64,000 bases of DNA from JBKECF01 sp047974375 (GTDB taxonomy: Bacteria; Bacillota; Clostridia; Lachnospirales; CAMZNU01): positions 60,672-124,671 of the forward strand of contig JBKECF010000086.1 in NCBI GenBank assembly GCA_047974375.1. Direction: 5' to 3'. Of the stretch, positions 35,521 to 43,695 are shown piece by piece (the first letter of the stretch is position 1; each line of letters begins with the position of its first letter). The position numbers were made by a program, and so were the translations under genes. The notes under the pieces were generated by a model that was not told where the DNA came from, ran no database searches, and was given only the letters and a program-made list of their open reading frames with translations.

Positions 35521-35648
35521 TCTAAATTTTGCTTTCAGCAAAACCAAAGGCTTCACCTCTGTCCGCCGGTCACCACGGTTCTATTCTAAATTTTGCTTCC
35601 AGCAAAACCGAAAGTTTTATTTTTGTCCGCTGGTCATCACGGTTCTAT
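35521..35648. repeat. Two tandem copies of a 64-base hairpin-containing repeat
   Basis: Two direct copies (35521-35584 and 35585-35648) begin TCTAAATTTTGCTT and end CACGGTTCTAT. Each holds the hairpin TTTTGC ... GCAAAA followed by CC and a variable segment, the same module found in repeat copy 5 and near 42230. The second copy carries the TAG stop codon of the GH38 gene. The rest of the gap before the GntR gene holds a possible minus-strand promoter (TTGTAT ... TATGAT). Confidence 0.75.
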
Positions 35649-38098
35649 TTCGTATAAAATCCAACTATACCTTCATTTAAGCTTTCGACATACTTTATTT
35701 GTTCTTCTACATCATCCTTGTCTTTTAAAGCTACTGTATAGAAAAATTCATAAAAACCACCTAAGTCAGCTTTAAAATTTGTTTCCCAGAAATTATTCAT
35801 AACCCAAGAATACATGGTATCCCTATTTAATGTAGTGTTATTTTCGTTGTGCAAGTCAATCATTTTGTACTTAACTTCCCCTAATTTAATTAGTGGAGTA
35901 TCTTTTATAGCTATACAAAGGTCAAAATTTTTACCACGGCGTACAATTCCATTTTGTATTGAGTAGAATTCTTGGCATGTGCCTGCCAATTGGTCAATTC
36001 CTGGGCGTATTATACAACCTGTTTTATCTACGAAAGTTTCATTTTGTCCATCTGTAATAAATGGTAGCGATACATATAAATTCTCTGCATCCCAAATGCT
36101 TTTTTTATGTAAACAAACTCTAGCTTCTATAACTCTTGTATTTTTATAGATTTTTAAATACACATCATAAAAATTAGTGCCTTCTAAGTCGTAGCTTAAT
36201 TTTAAAGTAATACATAAATCGCCATTTTCAAAAATTTCTGAATTTTTCAATTTACCTTCATATAATTTAGTTGCCATGGCTATTCTGTTTCTGCCCATAT
36301 CCCTTCTGGCTATACATTGGTTTACTGTTGGTTCAGTGTGGGTATAAATGCCGTTAAATGCACTCTTTGAATTTTCTATAATATCTGTATTTGTCAATTT
36401 GTCAACTATTGATGTAACACCTTTTTTAGTCTCTACAGTAATTTTAAAGAACTTTGTTTCTATAAAGCTCTCATGTTCTGCAAAGTCATTTTTTGTAAGA
36501 ATGTCTTTTTTTCGGTCTGCTCCAACACAGGCATAATTACTTATCATGTGCTCATTTTTTTTAGAAAACTTCAAATAAACATCTATTTCTTCCTTTGGCT
36601 CAAGTTCTACATAGGCTTCAAGCTCGTAGGCTCTTGGGATTAACCTTGTTTGGCAAAGGTATATATCATTGGTTTTAATATTGTATAGTACTGGTTTTGC
36701 ATTTAAATTTATTAGTTCTCCATCTATTCGTTCCCAATGCTCTACATACAATTTTACATATCCACAATATTTTATATTGTGGGGATTAATAATTTTGTAG
36801 CTTTGTTTTTTATTGGCATAAATAGATACTTCTCCGAGGTTTCTTAATATAAGGTCGAAATTTTTAGAAATTTCTACATTCCCATTAATCGCATAGGCAT
36901 CCTTTTTCTTTTCTAAATTGGCAACTAAAGTATCCCATGGTTCAGAAATAGAAGAAGCATAGCCCCAGGTGTGTTCTGCATAGAGCATAAGATTTTCCGA
37001 TGCACTTTCAACTAAATTTTCATCGCCTATATTATTAATATCCAGCTTTTTACATAAATCGTATTTTCTAATGGCATCTCTATAAATCTTTGTTGTATGT
37101 GGCGTTGAGCTTACGCCATCTGCCCACCAGTCTGCCATGTCCCCAGAATACTCTGGAAGTTCTACACCGGACTTTTGTACTGTTTCAAAAAACTCATCTA
37201 GGGTCACCATTTTTATATTTACATTTTCAAAATCATTATTTAATTTATTTATTCTCTGCGCCATTCTTGGGTTAGGTGGTCCGTTGTCTGTAATAGCTCC
37301 AGAAATTAAAATTGGAACAAAATTAAATCTGTATTCTTCTTCTTCTAGTTTACATAAAAATCTATTAAGCCTAGTTTTACAAATTTGGTATTCTTCATCT
37401 TCTGCTGTTTCTGCGTCGGTTAATAATCTACCTTTTTCAATTTCTGTTCTAATGTCGTCAAAAAGAGTATAGGAAGTTCCAGCACTAGGACATAAAAATA
37501 ATTCATTGCCAAAGTGATAATGCTCCCCAACCCAGGTTAAAACTTTATTTCCCCTTGGTGTTACCCAATAAAATGGACGGTGTTTTTCTCTTAAAGGAAA
37601 CATGCCGTGATGGCTATGTAATGCACAATATAAATTTTCCACACCATTTTCGTATAATGCGTCGGGGTAACCCCAAGCGTAGCCATTAATATCTGCACTC
37701 ATTCCGCTATTTATTTTAACGCCTATTTTTTCCCCGTATGCTTTAGCTTTTTTTGTACGACTACTTAATATGTCATAGCTTATAAGCTCTGTCATGTTTA
37801 AATAATTTCCAGACAAACCTATTGAACCAGCTTTAACGTGCTTTTCGAACTTTTCAAGCTCCTCTAGTGTTGCATTTTCGTAAAAATTTTCAATCTGCCA
37901 TTGATTTTCACATTGCCATTTAAATCCATGAGCATTATCAATTTCGCCGGTTTCAATTTTTTCTAGTATTTCAACAGCTTGGTTAATAAAGTCAACATGA
38001 TACCTTTTTAACTTCTCTTGTCTTTCTGTATAACCTATGTCCGTATGTGAGTGATGTACTACTAAAATTTCCCATTTTTTCACTCTAGAGTTTTTCAT
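35645..38098 (-). CDS. GH38 alpha-mannosidase
   Basis: An 817-residue glycoside hydrolase family 38 enzyme. The N-terminal metal motif is seen as VVHHSHTDIGYTERQ, a second His/Asp segment as SADINGYAWGYPDAL (about residue 140, likely holding the nucleophile Asp), followed by the helical centre and a large C-terminal beta-sandwich. It lacks a signal peptide, so it cuts imported alpha-mannosides in the cytoplasm. It follows the importer genes by about 30 bases and precedes the GntR, isomerase and kinase genes, giving a complete mannoside-to-fructose-6-phosphate route. Its stop codon lies in a tandem hairpin repeat. The linkage cleaved is not predictable. Confidence 0.88.
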   Translation of the reverse strand: MKNSRVKKWEILVVHHSHTDIGYTERQEKLKRYHVDFINQAVEILEKIETGEIDNAHGFKWQCENQWQIENFYENATLEELEKFEKHVKAGSIGLSGNYLNMTELISYDILSSRTKKAKAYGEKIGVKINSGMSADINGYAWGYPDALYENGVENLYCALHSHHGMFPLREKHRPFYWVTPRGNKVLTWVGEHYHFGNELFLCPSAGTSYTLFDDIRTEIEKGRLLTDAETAEDEEYQICKTRLNRFLCKLEEEEYRFNFVPILISGAITDNGPPNPRMAQRINKLNNDFENVNIKMVTLDEFFETVQKSGVELPEYSGDMADWWADGVSSTPHTTKIYRDAIRKYDLCKKLDINNIGDENLVESASENLMLYAEHTWGYASSISEPWDTLVANLEKKKDAYAINGNVEISKNFDLILRNLGEVSIYANKKQSYKIINPHNIKYCGYVKLYVEHWERIDGELINLNAKPVLYNIKTNDIYLCQTRLIPRAYELEAYVELEPKEEIDVYLKFSKKNEHMISNYACVGADRKKDILTKNDFAEHESFIETKFFKITVETKKGVTSIVDKLTNTDIIENSKSAFNGIYTHTEPTVNQCIARRDMGRNRIAMATKLYEGKLKNSEIFENGDLCITLKLSYDLEGTNFYDVYLKIYKNTRVIEARVCLHKKSIWDAENLYVSLPFITDGQNETFVDKTGCIIRPGIDQLAGTCQEFYSIQNGIVRRGKNFDLCIAIKDTPLIKLGEVKYKMIDLHNENNTTLNRDTMYSWVMNNFWETNFKADLGGFYEFFYTVALKDKDDVEEQIKYVESLNEGIVGFYTK

Positions 38099-38127
38099 AA
38101 TATGTTTCTACCTCCGAATTCTATTTT

Positions 38128-38958
38128 TTATTTAGTTTGATAAGATAGACCTTTGTCTATATTCTTATTTAATAATGTGTATAAAACTATTGTAGGTATG
38201 GATACCATAATACCTGCAACCATCATTGCAGGTTTATTTGAGCTAAAGACTGAAATAATAGCCATAATAGGCTGTATGCTTTTAGACTTAGCAAAGGTTA
38301 TACCAAACAATAAATCGTTATAGCAGAAAGCAAATTGTGTTAAAAATAAAACTGCAATAGGTGCTTTTGCCATAGGAGTAAAAATTTTGAACAATATAGT
38401 TGAATCTTTTGAACCGTCAATTTTTGCCGATTCCATTATTTCATTTGATATACCTAAAAAGAAGTTTCTTAGTACAAAAAGTGAAAATGGTATGCTTATA
38501 GCCATGTAAAAAATCATAAGTCCTAGGCGTGAATCATACAAATTTAAAGTATCATATGCCGAAAAAATTGGAATTAAATAAATTTGAAAAGGGAATATAG
38601 TACCGCTGTATATTATAAAAAACCAAATCATTTTACCTTTTATAGGAAGCTTTGCAATGGCAAATGCAGCAATTAAAGCTAAAAAAATAGCTAATGAACT
38701 ACTAACAACTCCATATAGTATACTGTTTATTATGCCGGGAACTATATCGCTGTATTGAAATATGTATTTTATATTTTCTATAAGGGCAAAGCTATCGGGC
38801 ATCTTCCAAAAAGAGGTTAAATTATATTCTTGTTTGGTTTTCAGTGCACCTATTACAACAAATATAATGGGAAAAACCCAAAAGAACCCCAACAACCATA
38901 AAAAAATATCTGTTAAAACTTTACTTTTTTTAGAAGATATAGTTAAGCCATTTTCCAT
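38128..38958 (-). CDS. Sugar ABC permease, MalG type (mannoside importer)
   Basis: A 276-residue permease with six membrane segments and the EAA loop NEIMESAKIDGSKDSTILFK about residue 180. The C-terminus NIDKGLSYQTK fits MalG-like subunits. It starts 11 bases after the MalF-like gene ends and lies just upstream of the GH38 gene in the same operon. Confidence 0.94.
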   Translation of the reverse strand: MENGLTISSKKSKVLTDIFLWLLGFFWVFPIIFVVIGALKTKQEYNLTSFWKMPDSFALIENIKYIFQYSDIVPGIINSILYGVVSSSLAIFLALIAAFAIAKLPIKGKMIWFFIIYSGTIFPFQIYLIPIFSAYDTLNLYDSRLGLMIFYMAISIPFSLFVLRNFFLGISNEIMESAKIDGSKDSTILFKIFTPMAKAPIAVLFLTQFAFCYNDLLFGITFAKSKSIQPIMAIISVFSSNKPAMMVAGIMVSIPTIVLYTLLNKNIDKGLSYQTK

Positions 38959-38969
38959 AATTTTCCTTT

Positions 38970-39824
38970 CTAATCTTTTTTAAAAGTATTTTTCAAGTTG
39001 AAATATGAGGCAAATAGAATAATTACTGTTAATATTATCGCCACTGCCGAGCCTGTTCCATAGCTTGAGTTTATAAAAGATTCTGTATACATTTTTAGTG
39101 CCAATGTTTCTGAAGTTCTGTAAGGTCCGCCCTTAGTCATAACCCAAATGGAGTCGAAAACTTTAAAGCTATTTACTATTGCCATAAGTAGAACCACAAC
39201 TACAGTAGGTTTTAAAGCTGGCAGTACAACTTTTTGGTACAGTTTAAACTTGCTAGCCCCTTCTACTTGAGCTGCTTCTATTGGGGACTTATCTAAACTT
39301 CTTAGACCGGATATAAATAATAGTAGGTTTAAGCCTATGCCTTGCCATGTTCCCATAAGAATCATTACCATTGTATTTAAATATGGTATTGCCATTACAT
39401 CTCTTGCCCATTCACTTTTTCCAACTAGGGTAAAAATTTGGGGTAGGCCATAGGCTGATAACATAGCGGCCATTATTAACCCAGCTACAGTACCGGATAT
39501 TGTAGCTGGATAATAAAATAAATTTTTAAACAATGATGACCTAGAACTATTTATAATTAAAATAGCCATTATTAAAGGAAAAGCAACATTTACAACTATT
39601 GCCGAAAAAACCCAAACAAGAGTATTTCCTAAAGATAGCCAAAAATTTGAATCATTAAAGATTTCTATATAATTGCTTATGCCTACAAATATTTTTTCAT
39701 TAAATCCGTCCCATTCATAAAAACTTAAATAAAATGTATAAAAAACAGAAGTAATAAAAAATACCGTAACTAAAATAGCCGCTGGCAAAACATATAAATA
39801 ATTTTTAAGTTCATGTTTATTCAT
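38970..39824 (-). CDS. Sugar ABC permease, MalF type (mannoside importer)
   Basis: A 284-residue permease with six membrane helices, the EAA segment KSPIEAAQVEGASKFKLYQK and the MTKGGPYRTSETL motif. It starts three bases after the binding-protein stop and pairs with the MalG-like subunit. The ATPase is not encoded nearby. Confidence 0.94.
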   Translation of the reverse strand: MNKHELKNYLYVLPAAILVTVFFITSVFYTFYLSFYEWDGFNEKIFVGISNYIEIFNDSNFWLSLGNTLVWVFSAIVVNVAFPLIMAILIINSSRSSLFKNLFYYPATISGTVAGLIMAAMLSAYGLPQIFTLVGKSEWARDVMAIPYLNTMVMILMGTWQGIGLNLLLFISGLRSLDKSPIEAAQVEGASKFKLYQKVVLPALKPTVVVVLLMAIVNSFKVFDSIWVMTKGGPYRTSETLALKMYTESFINSSYGTGSAVAIILTVIILFASYFNLKNTFKKD

Positions 39825-39827
39825 AGA

Positions 39828-41168
39828 CTACTCCCCAAAAATTTCGTCTGCTTTAGTTTGAATAGTATTTAAAGTAGTTTCAATATCTGACTTACCATCC
39901 ATAAATTTTGCTAATTCAATTAATGCTACATCCCTTACATCGGAGCTTGTATTTTCGTAGTATCTTAATATTGATGTATTATTTTCAGTGTCAGAGGTGA
40001 AATCTATTATTTTTTTAAGAGTTGGGTCTTCAGCCTCAACATTACTGTTTAAAAGTATGCCTAAATTTTTTAAAGTTATTTCTTGCACGCTAGTATCATA
40101 GTAAGATTTTACAAAAGCCTTTGCCTCTTCAATTTTATCTGACTTAGAAGGGATTGCCATTGGTGCTACCTCGAAGAAAATAATATTTTTATTTTCTTCC
40201 TTCATGCTAGGCAACATAAAAGCGTCGCTGTTTTCGCCGGAAACCATACCATAATCTTCTTGAAGACCTGTTATAAAACCTTGAGGCTCTATTACCATAG
40301 CTACTTCTCCTACAGCAAATCTTTTGCTATGGTCTATATTTGCAACAGGGTCTGAAAAATATCCAGAGTCTATCATTTCTTTCCATATAGTCAATACTTC
40401 TTTCATTTCATCGGAATTGTAAGGTTTTGTTCCATCGCAAATATCTAAGTATAGCTGTGGGTCGTAGGCTGCTACTATTGCCTCGAACCATATAAAACTT
40501 GCCCAAGAATCATTTTTTAACCCTATTGGGAAAACTCCTGTTGCTTTTATTTTTTCGCAAGCACTCATAAATTCATCCCAAGTTTTTGGTACTTCATTAA
40601 TTCCTGCAGCACTAAAAACATCTTTGTTATATAAAACTACATTGTTTAATAAACTAAAAGGTACACCATAAGATTTGCCTTCGTGACTTAGGGCATTCTT
40701 AATATCTGGGGAAACTCCCATTTCTATTATTTCGTCCCAAAGGTCGTCTAGGTCAACTATTTTTCCACTACGTGCTAAATCACTTAATTGTTGCCCGCTC
40801 CACCATGTAACTAAATCTGGCGCTTCGTTACTGTCGATGGATTGGGACATTGCTGTTTGATAGGATGCCGTATCTACAAATGTATTCATTGTAATTGTGT
40901 CATTGGAAGCCGTTTCCCATGCATCGATTAATTCGGCTTCTTTTTCTGGAACAAAACCTAGTTTATCGTTCCAAAATTCAATCTCCACACCACCTGATGC
41001 CATTTCTGGCGATGTGTCGTCATCTGTTTTTGGTGCTTCTGAAGTTTCAGATGTTTCTGCTGATGTTTCAGGCTTTTCTGTTTCCGCTGCGCTGTCCTTT
41101 GATGAACATGCAGATGTAAATAACATTGTAGAAACTAAAACCATTGATAAAATTTTTCTCTTTAACAT
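39828..41168 (-). CDS. Sugar-binding lipoprotein of the mannoside importer
   Basis: A 446-residue family 1 solute-binding protein. The signal peptide ends at lipobox FTSAC (Cys21), followed by a Glu/Thr/Ser-rich linker to about residue 60 that spans the cell-wall space. The binding domain shows IEFWNDKLGF, APDLVTWWSGQQLSDLA and VPKTWDEFMSACEKIKATG. GGAGAT precedes the ATG. It is the first gene of the mannoside operon, with a promoter and candidate operator about 100 bases upstream. The ligand is inferred from the downstream alpha-mannosidase and mannose-6-phosphate isomerase. Confidence 0.94.
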   Translation of the reverse strand: MLKRKILSMVLVSTMLFTSACSSKDSAAETEKPETSAETSETSEAPKTDDDTSPEMASGGVEIEFWNDKLGFVPEKEAELIDAWETASNDTITMNTFVDTASYQTAMSQSIDSNEAPDLVTWWSGQQLSDLARSGKIVDLDDLWDEIIEMGVSPDIKNALSHEGKSYGVPFSLLNNVVLYNKDVFSAAGINEVPKTWDEFMSACEKIKATGVFPIGLKNDSWASFIWFEAIVAAYDPQLYLDICDGTKPYNSDEMKEVLTIWKEMIDSGYFSDPVANIDHSKRFAVGEVAMVIEPQGFITGLQEDYGMVSGENSDAFMLPSMKEENKNIIFFEVAPMAIPSKSDKIEEAKAFVKSYYDTSVQEITLKNLGILLNSNVEAEDPTLKKIIDFTSDTENNTSILRYYENTSSDVRDVALIELAKFMDGKSDIETTLNTIQTKADEIFGE

Positions 41169-41262
41169 AAATTATCTCCTTCATAAATAAAAAATACTAT
41201 ATTTTCGCCCCAAAGGGTAAAAAAGTGCAACTCTTGAAGTAAAAATCGTCTACTGTAAATTT

Positions 41263-41291
41263 ATATTATAATGTTATAACATTCTTGTCAA
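41263..41291 (-). promoter_or_regulatory. Promoter of the mannoside operon with internal palindromic operator
   Basis: On the minus strand TTGACA (41286-41291) is followed by a -10 region reading TATAAT (15-base spacing) or TAATAT (17-base spacing). The spacer contains the 14-base perfect palindrome AATGTTATAACATT at 41270-41283. A palindrome in this place is a natural repressor site, most simply for the GntR regulator of the operon. That assignment is inference. Confidence 0.55.
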
Positions 41292-41436
41292 TATATTTTT
41301 TATTTACATTTGTATATTATGTATGTTTTTTGTAATGTTATTAAAATAATTAGTGCTATTTATAAGTGAATAATTGTATATTGTTTTTTATTTAATATAT
41401 AAATGGCATTTTTCATAATACTTTTAAAGGGTTTTA

Positions 41437-41503
41437 ATCGGCAAGAATTAGACAGTACCGCCACCTGTGTATACATTAAGGTGGGGGTCTAATTCTTACC
41501 GAT
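41437..41503. repeat. Modular hairpin repeat, copy 8 (two left arms, no unit)
   Basis: It begins ATCGGCAAGAATTAGAC and ends GTCTAATTCTTACCGAT, a near-perfect inverted repeat of left arms around GTGTATAC. The entire 67 bases can fold as one hairpin. It lies upstream of the mannoside operon promoter. Confidence 0.8.
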
Positions 41504-41620
41504 GAATTTATGCTGACTATGGAATAAATTTATTAAAAATTTAAAGTGTTTCAGTTTTAAAAAGCACATAAATATACTATAATTCTATTTAATAATAAGA
41601 AATTTTAGGCAGGTGAAAAT

Positions 41621-41734
41621 ATGTTTAAAAAAATAGATGAGCTTACTAATTATTTGAATATTGTAGAAATAAAAGAACTTTGTGAAAATGAAGTTTATGA
41701 AGATTTGGAAATATCTAATGAACTGGAGTTTTAG
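41621..41734 (+). CDS. Possible 37-residue small protein or gene fragment
   Basis: A short frame starting ATG after GCAGGTGAAAAT encodes an acidic 37-residue peptide beginning MFKKIDELTNYLNIVEIKEL. I do not recognise it. It could be a small protein or the start of a decayed gene; it is followed closely by a degenerate repeat unit. Confidence 0.25.
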   Translation: MFKKIDELTNYLNIVEIKELCENEVYEDLEISNELEF

Positions 41735-41760
41735 GTTATTATAAAAGTGTGGTAAAATCC

Positions 41761-41785
41761 GTTTACTACCTAAACTGTTCTGGTC
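41761..41785 (+). repeat. Degenerate isolated hairpin unit of the modular repeat
   Basis: GTTTACTACCTAAAC-TGTTC-TGGTC differs by two bases from the GTTTACTACGTAAAC-TGCTC-TGGTC segment of copy 3. No arms are present, so this is a relic. Confidence 0.6.
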
Positions 41786-41860
41786 GTGAAATTTAGTGAT
41801 GACAAATATATAGTGAATTTATAGGGTTTTTGTTATATTTTTGAAATTGCATATTGGCTG

Positions 41861-41900
41861 TATGTTCATTTTTGTAGAAAAATCTACAAAAATGAACATA
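41861..41900. other. Perfect 18-base palindrome with four-base loop
   Basis: TATGTTCATTTTTGTAGA (41861-41878) is exactly inverted at 41883-41900 around AAAA. A runs rather than T runs follow on the plus strand, so it is not an intrinsic terminator there. It lies 40 bases before the -10 box of the putative small RNA and may be a protein site or a structural DNA element. Confidence 0.6.
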
Positions 41901-41942
41901 AAAAAAAATTATCTTTGGGAAGACTTATAGGGAGAATGTTGT

Positions 41943-42078
41943 TATAATAAGACTGTGAAAAGCTCACATATATTTTCACATATTAGATAAGTCCCCCTAA
42001 AACACTTATCTAATACCCCATAAAAATACCTTCTCTTTATTCAAAAAAGACCGCCGACCGATGGCGGTCTTTTTTCTT
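41943..42078 (+). ncRNA. Candidate small non-coding RNA with intrinsic terminator
   Basis: A TATAAT box at 41943-41948 precedes a stretch with three consecutive hairpins and no open reading frame: TGTGAAAA/TTTTCACA (41954-41980), ATTAGATAAGT/ACTTATCTAAT (41982-42014) and the terminator AAAAAAGACCGCC/GGCGGTCTTTTTT (42043-42075). The transcript would be about 120 bases. No convincing -35 box is seen at 17 bases. I do not recognise a known RNA family. An alternative is that only the terminator is real and ends a longer transcript. Confidence 0.4.
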
Positions 42079-42124
42079 TGGAAATTTATGATATAATTGT
42101 AGTGTGAAATATAATTCACATTCT

Positions 42125-42319
42125 AAACTCTAATTATTTTATTTACAAGGTTAGTATTTTGCCTTAGGTCAAAAACATAAAATAATTGAGTTTTCGCAAC
42201 AAAGAACCTGAGCGAACGCAATGCGTTCGATTTTGCTGAAAGCAAAATTCAGGCTCCCTTGCTTTTACGGCTGTAATTTCATTACATCCTCCAAACTCTA
42301 ATTATTTTATTTACAAGGA
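42125..42319. repeat. 26-base direct repeats flanking a hairpin insertion in the deaminase leader
   Basis: AAACTCTAATTATTTTATTT plus ACAAGG occurs identically at 42125-42150 and 42294-42319. The 143 bases between hold a partial inverted copy (42176-42194) and a three-way fold: CCTGA (42208-42212) pairs with TCAGG (42250-42254) around the hairpins CGAACGC/GCGTTCG and ATTTTGC/GCAAAAT. The second direct repeat supplies part of the ribosome site of the next gene. This looks like insertion of a small hairpin element with duplication of the target. Confidence 0.65.
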
Positions 42320-42327
42320 GAAAATTC

Positions 42328-43695
42328 ATGAAAAAAATATTAAAAAACGCGAAATTCATTTATTCAATGGATGAAAAAGATAATATTTACCAGGATTATG
42401 ACATTTTGATTGAAGACAACGAAATAACAAAAATCGAAAAAAATATAAAAGATAGTGAAGCCATGGTTATAGATTGTACAAATAAAGTTTTATTACCTGG
42501 CTTTGTAAATGTACATCATCACTTATATCAAACTATGTTTAGAGGAATTGACGAAGTGCAGGAAATGCCATTGTTCCCATGGTTAATTGGTTTATATGAA
42601 TTTTGGAAACATATGAACAAAGACACTGTTTACTATGGTTCAATGATTGGTTTTTCTGAGCTTTTAAGAACAGGCTGTACTACAACAACAGACCATCATT
42701 ATGTTTTTCCTAAAGGCTCTGAAACTGATTTAATAGAGGCTCAATTTAAAGCCCAGCTCCATAGTGGTATTAGGTTTGTAGCTACAAGAGGTTCTATGTC
42801 TCTTGGGAAAAAAGATGGGGGACTTCCTCCAAATGCAGTAGTTCAAACAGAGGAGGAAATATTAGAAGACAGCCTTAGGCTAATTAATAAATTCCATGAT
42901 ACTTCTAAATTTTCCATGCAACAGTTGGCATTAGCCCCATGTTCGCCTTTTAGTGTAACTAAGGAGTTAATGAAAAAATCTGCAGACCTAGCAGAAAAAC
43001 ACAATGTTATGCTGCATACTCATTTGGCTGAAACCATGGATGAAGAAAACTTCTGTCTTGAAAAATACGGAATGCGACCATTGGATTTAATGGAAGATGT
43101 GGGATGGTTAAATAATAGAACTTGGTATGCCCATGGTATTTTCTTTAATGACGAAGAGTTAAAAAGAATTAAAAAAGCAGGTGCTGGTATTGCTCATTGC
43201 CCATCTTCAAATATGAAGCTAGGTTCAGGAATATGCAGAACTTCAGAAATATATGACCTAGATATAAGAATAGGTATTGCTGTAGATGGCAGCGCATCCA
43301 ACGACGGCTCAAATATGTGGGAGGAAGTAAGACGTGCTTATTTACTTAACCATTTAAAATATGCAGATAAGGGCTTAAGTGCTTACAAGGTGTTAAAAAT
43401 GGCCACTAAAGGTGGTGCAAGAGTTATAAATAGGAATGATATTGGAGAGCTTAAAGTAGGTATGGCTGCGGATATTATTGCCTTCGACTTAGACTCCATT
43501 GAATATGCTGGATGTCATAACCCTCTTACATCTATTGTATGTCTTGGTAACCACAGCTTTACTGACTTTACTATGGTAAATGGCGAAATCGTTTCTAAAA
43601 AAGGTGTACTAAGGGCTGATACAAAATCTATTTTGCGTGAAGGCCATAAACACGCTGAAGAGATTGTTGCTTTTGAGAGGAAGCAAAAGGCTTAG
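42328..43695 (+). CDS. 8-oxoguanine deaminase-like amidohydrolase
   Basis: A 455-residue TRZ/ATZ-type amidohydrolase. Metal-binding motif VHHHLYQTMFRG (about residue 64), the second His in LHTHLAETMDEE, a third in YAHGIFF, and the catalytic Asp in IGIAVDGSASND are all present. The YQT(M)FRG variant and the overall length match 8-oxoguanine deaminases and the AtzB group. It would open a purine derivative such as 8-oxoguanine to urate, in the cytoplasm. ACAAGGAG precedes the ATG, formed by the second 26-base direct repeat. The stop overlaps the stop of the convergent kinase fragment by two bases. Confidence 0.8.
   Translation: MKKILKNAKFIYSMDEKDNIYQDYDILIEDNEITKIEKNIKDSEAMVIDCTNKVLLPGFVNVHHHLYQTMFRGIDEVQEMPLFPWLIGLYEFWKHMNKDTVYYGSMIGFSELLRTGCTTTTDHHYVFPKGSETDLIEAQFKAQLHSGIRFVATRGSMSLGKKDGGLPPNAVVQTEEEILEDSLRLINKFHDTSKFSMQQLALAPCSPFSVTKELMKKSADLAEKHNVMLHTHLAETMDEENFCLEKYGMRPLDLMEDVGWLNNRTWYAHGIFFNDEELKRIKKAGAGIAHCPSSNMKLGSGICRTSEIYDLDIRIGIAVDGSASNDGSNMWEEVRRAYLLNHLKYADKGLSAYKVLKMATKGGARVINRNDIGELKVGMAADIIAFDLDSIEYAGCHNPLTSIVCLGNHSFTDFTMVNGEIVSKKGVLRADTKSILREGHKHAEEIVAFERKQKA

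Noticed and set aside
40895..41190. Plus-strand frames rich in Ser and Val opposite the mannoside binding-protein gene
   Set aside because: They are shadows of the Ser/Glu/Thr-rich linker codons on the minus strand.
41861..41900. Intrinsic terminator at the 18-base palindrome
   Set aside because: The plus strand is followed by A residues and the minus strand by ACAGCC; a T run is lacking in either direction.
42080..42327. Purine riboswitch before the 8-oxoguanine deaminase-like gene
   Set aside because: The conserved guanine-riboswitch core segments are not present; the fold seen is a different three-way arrangement built from repeat modules.
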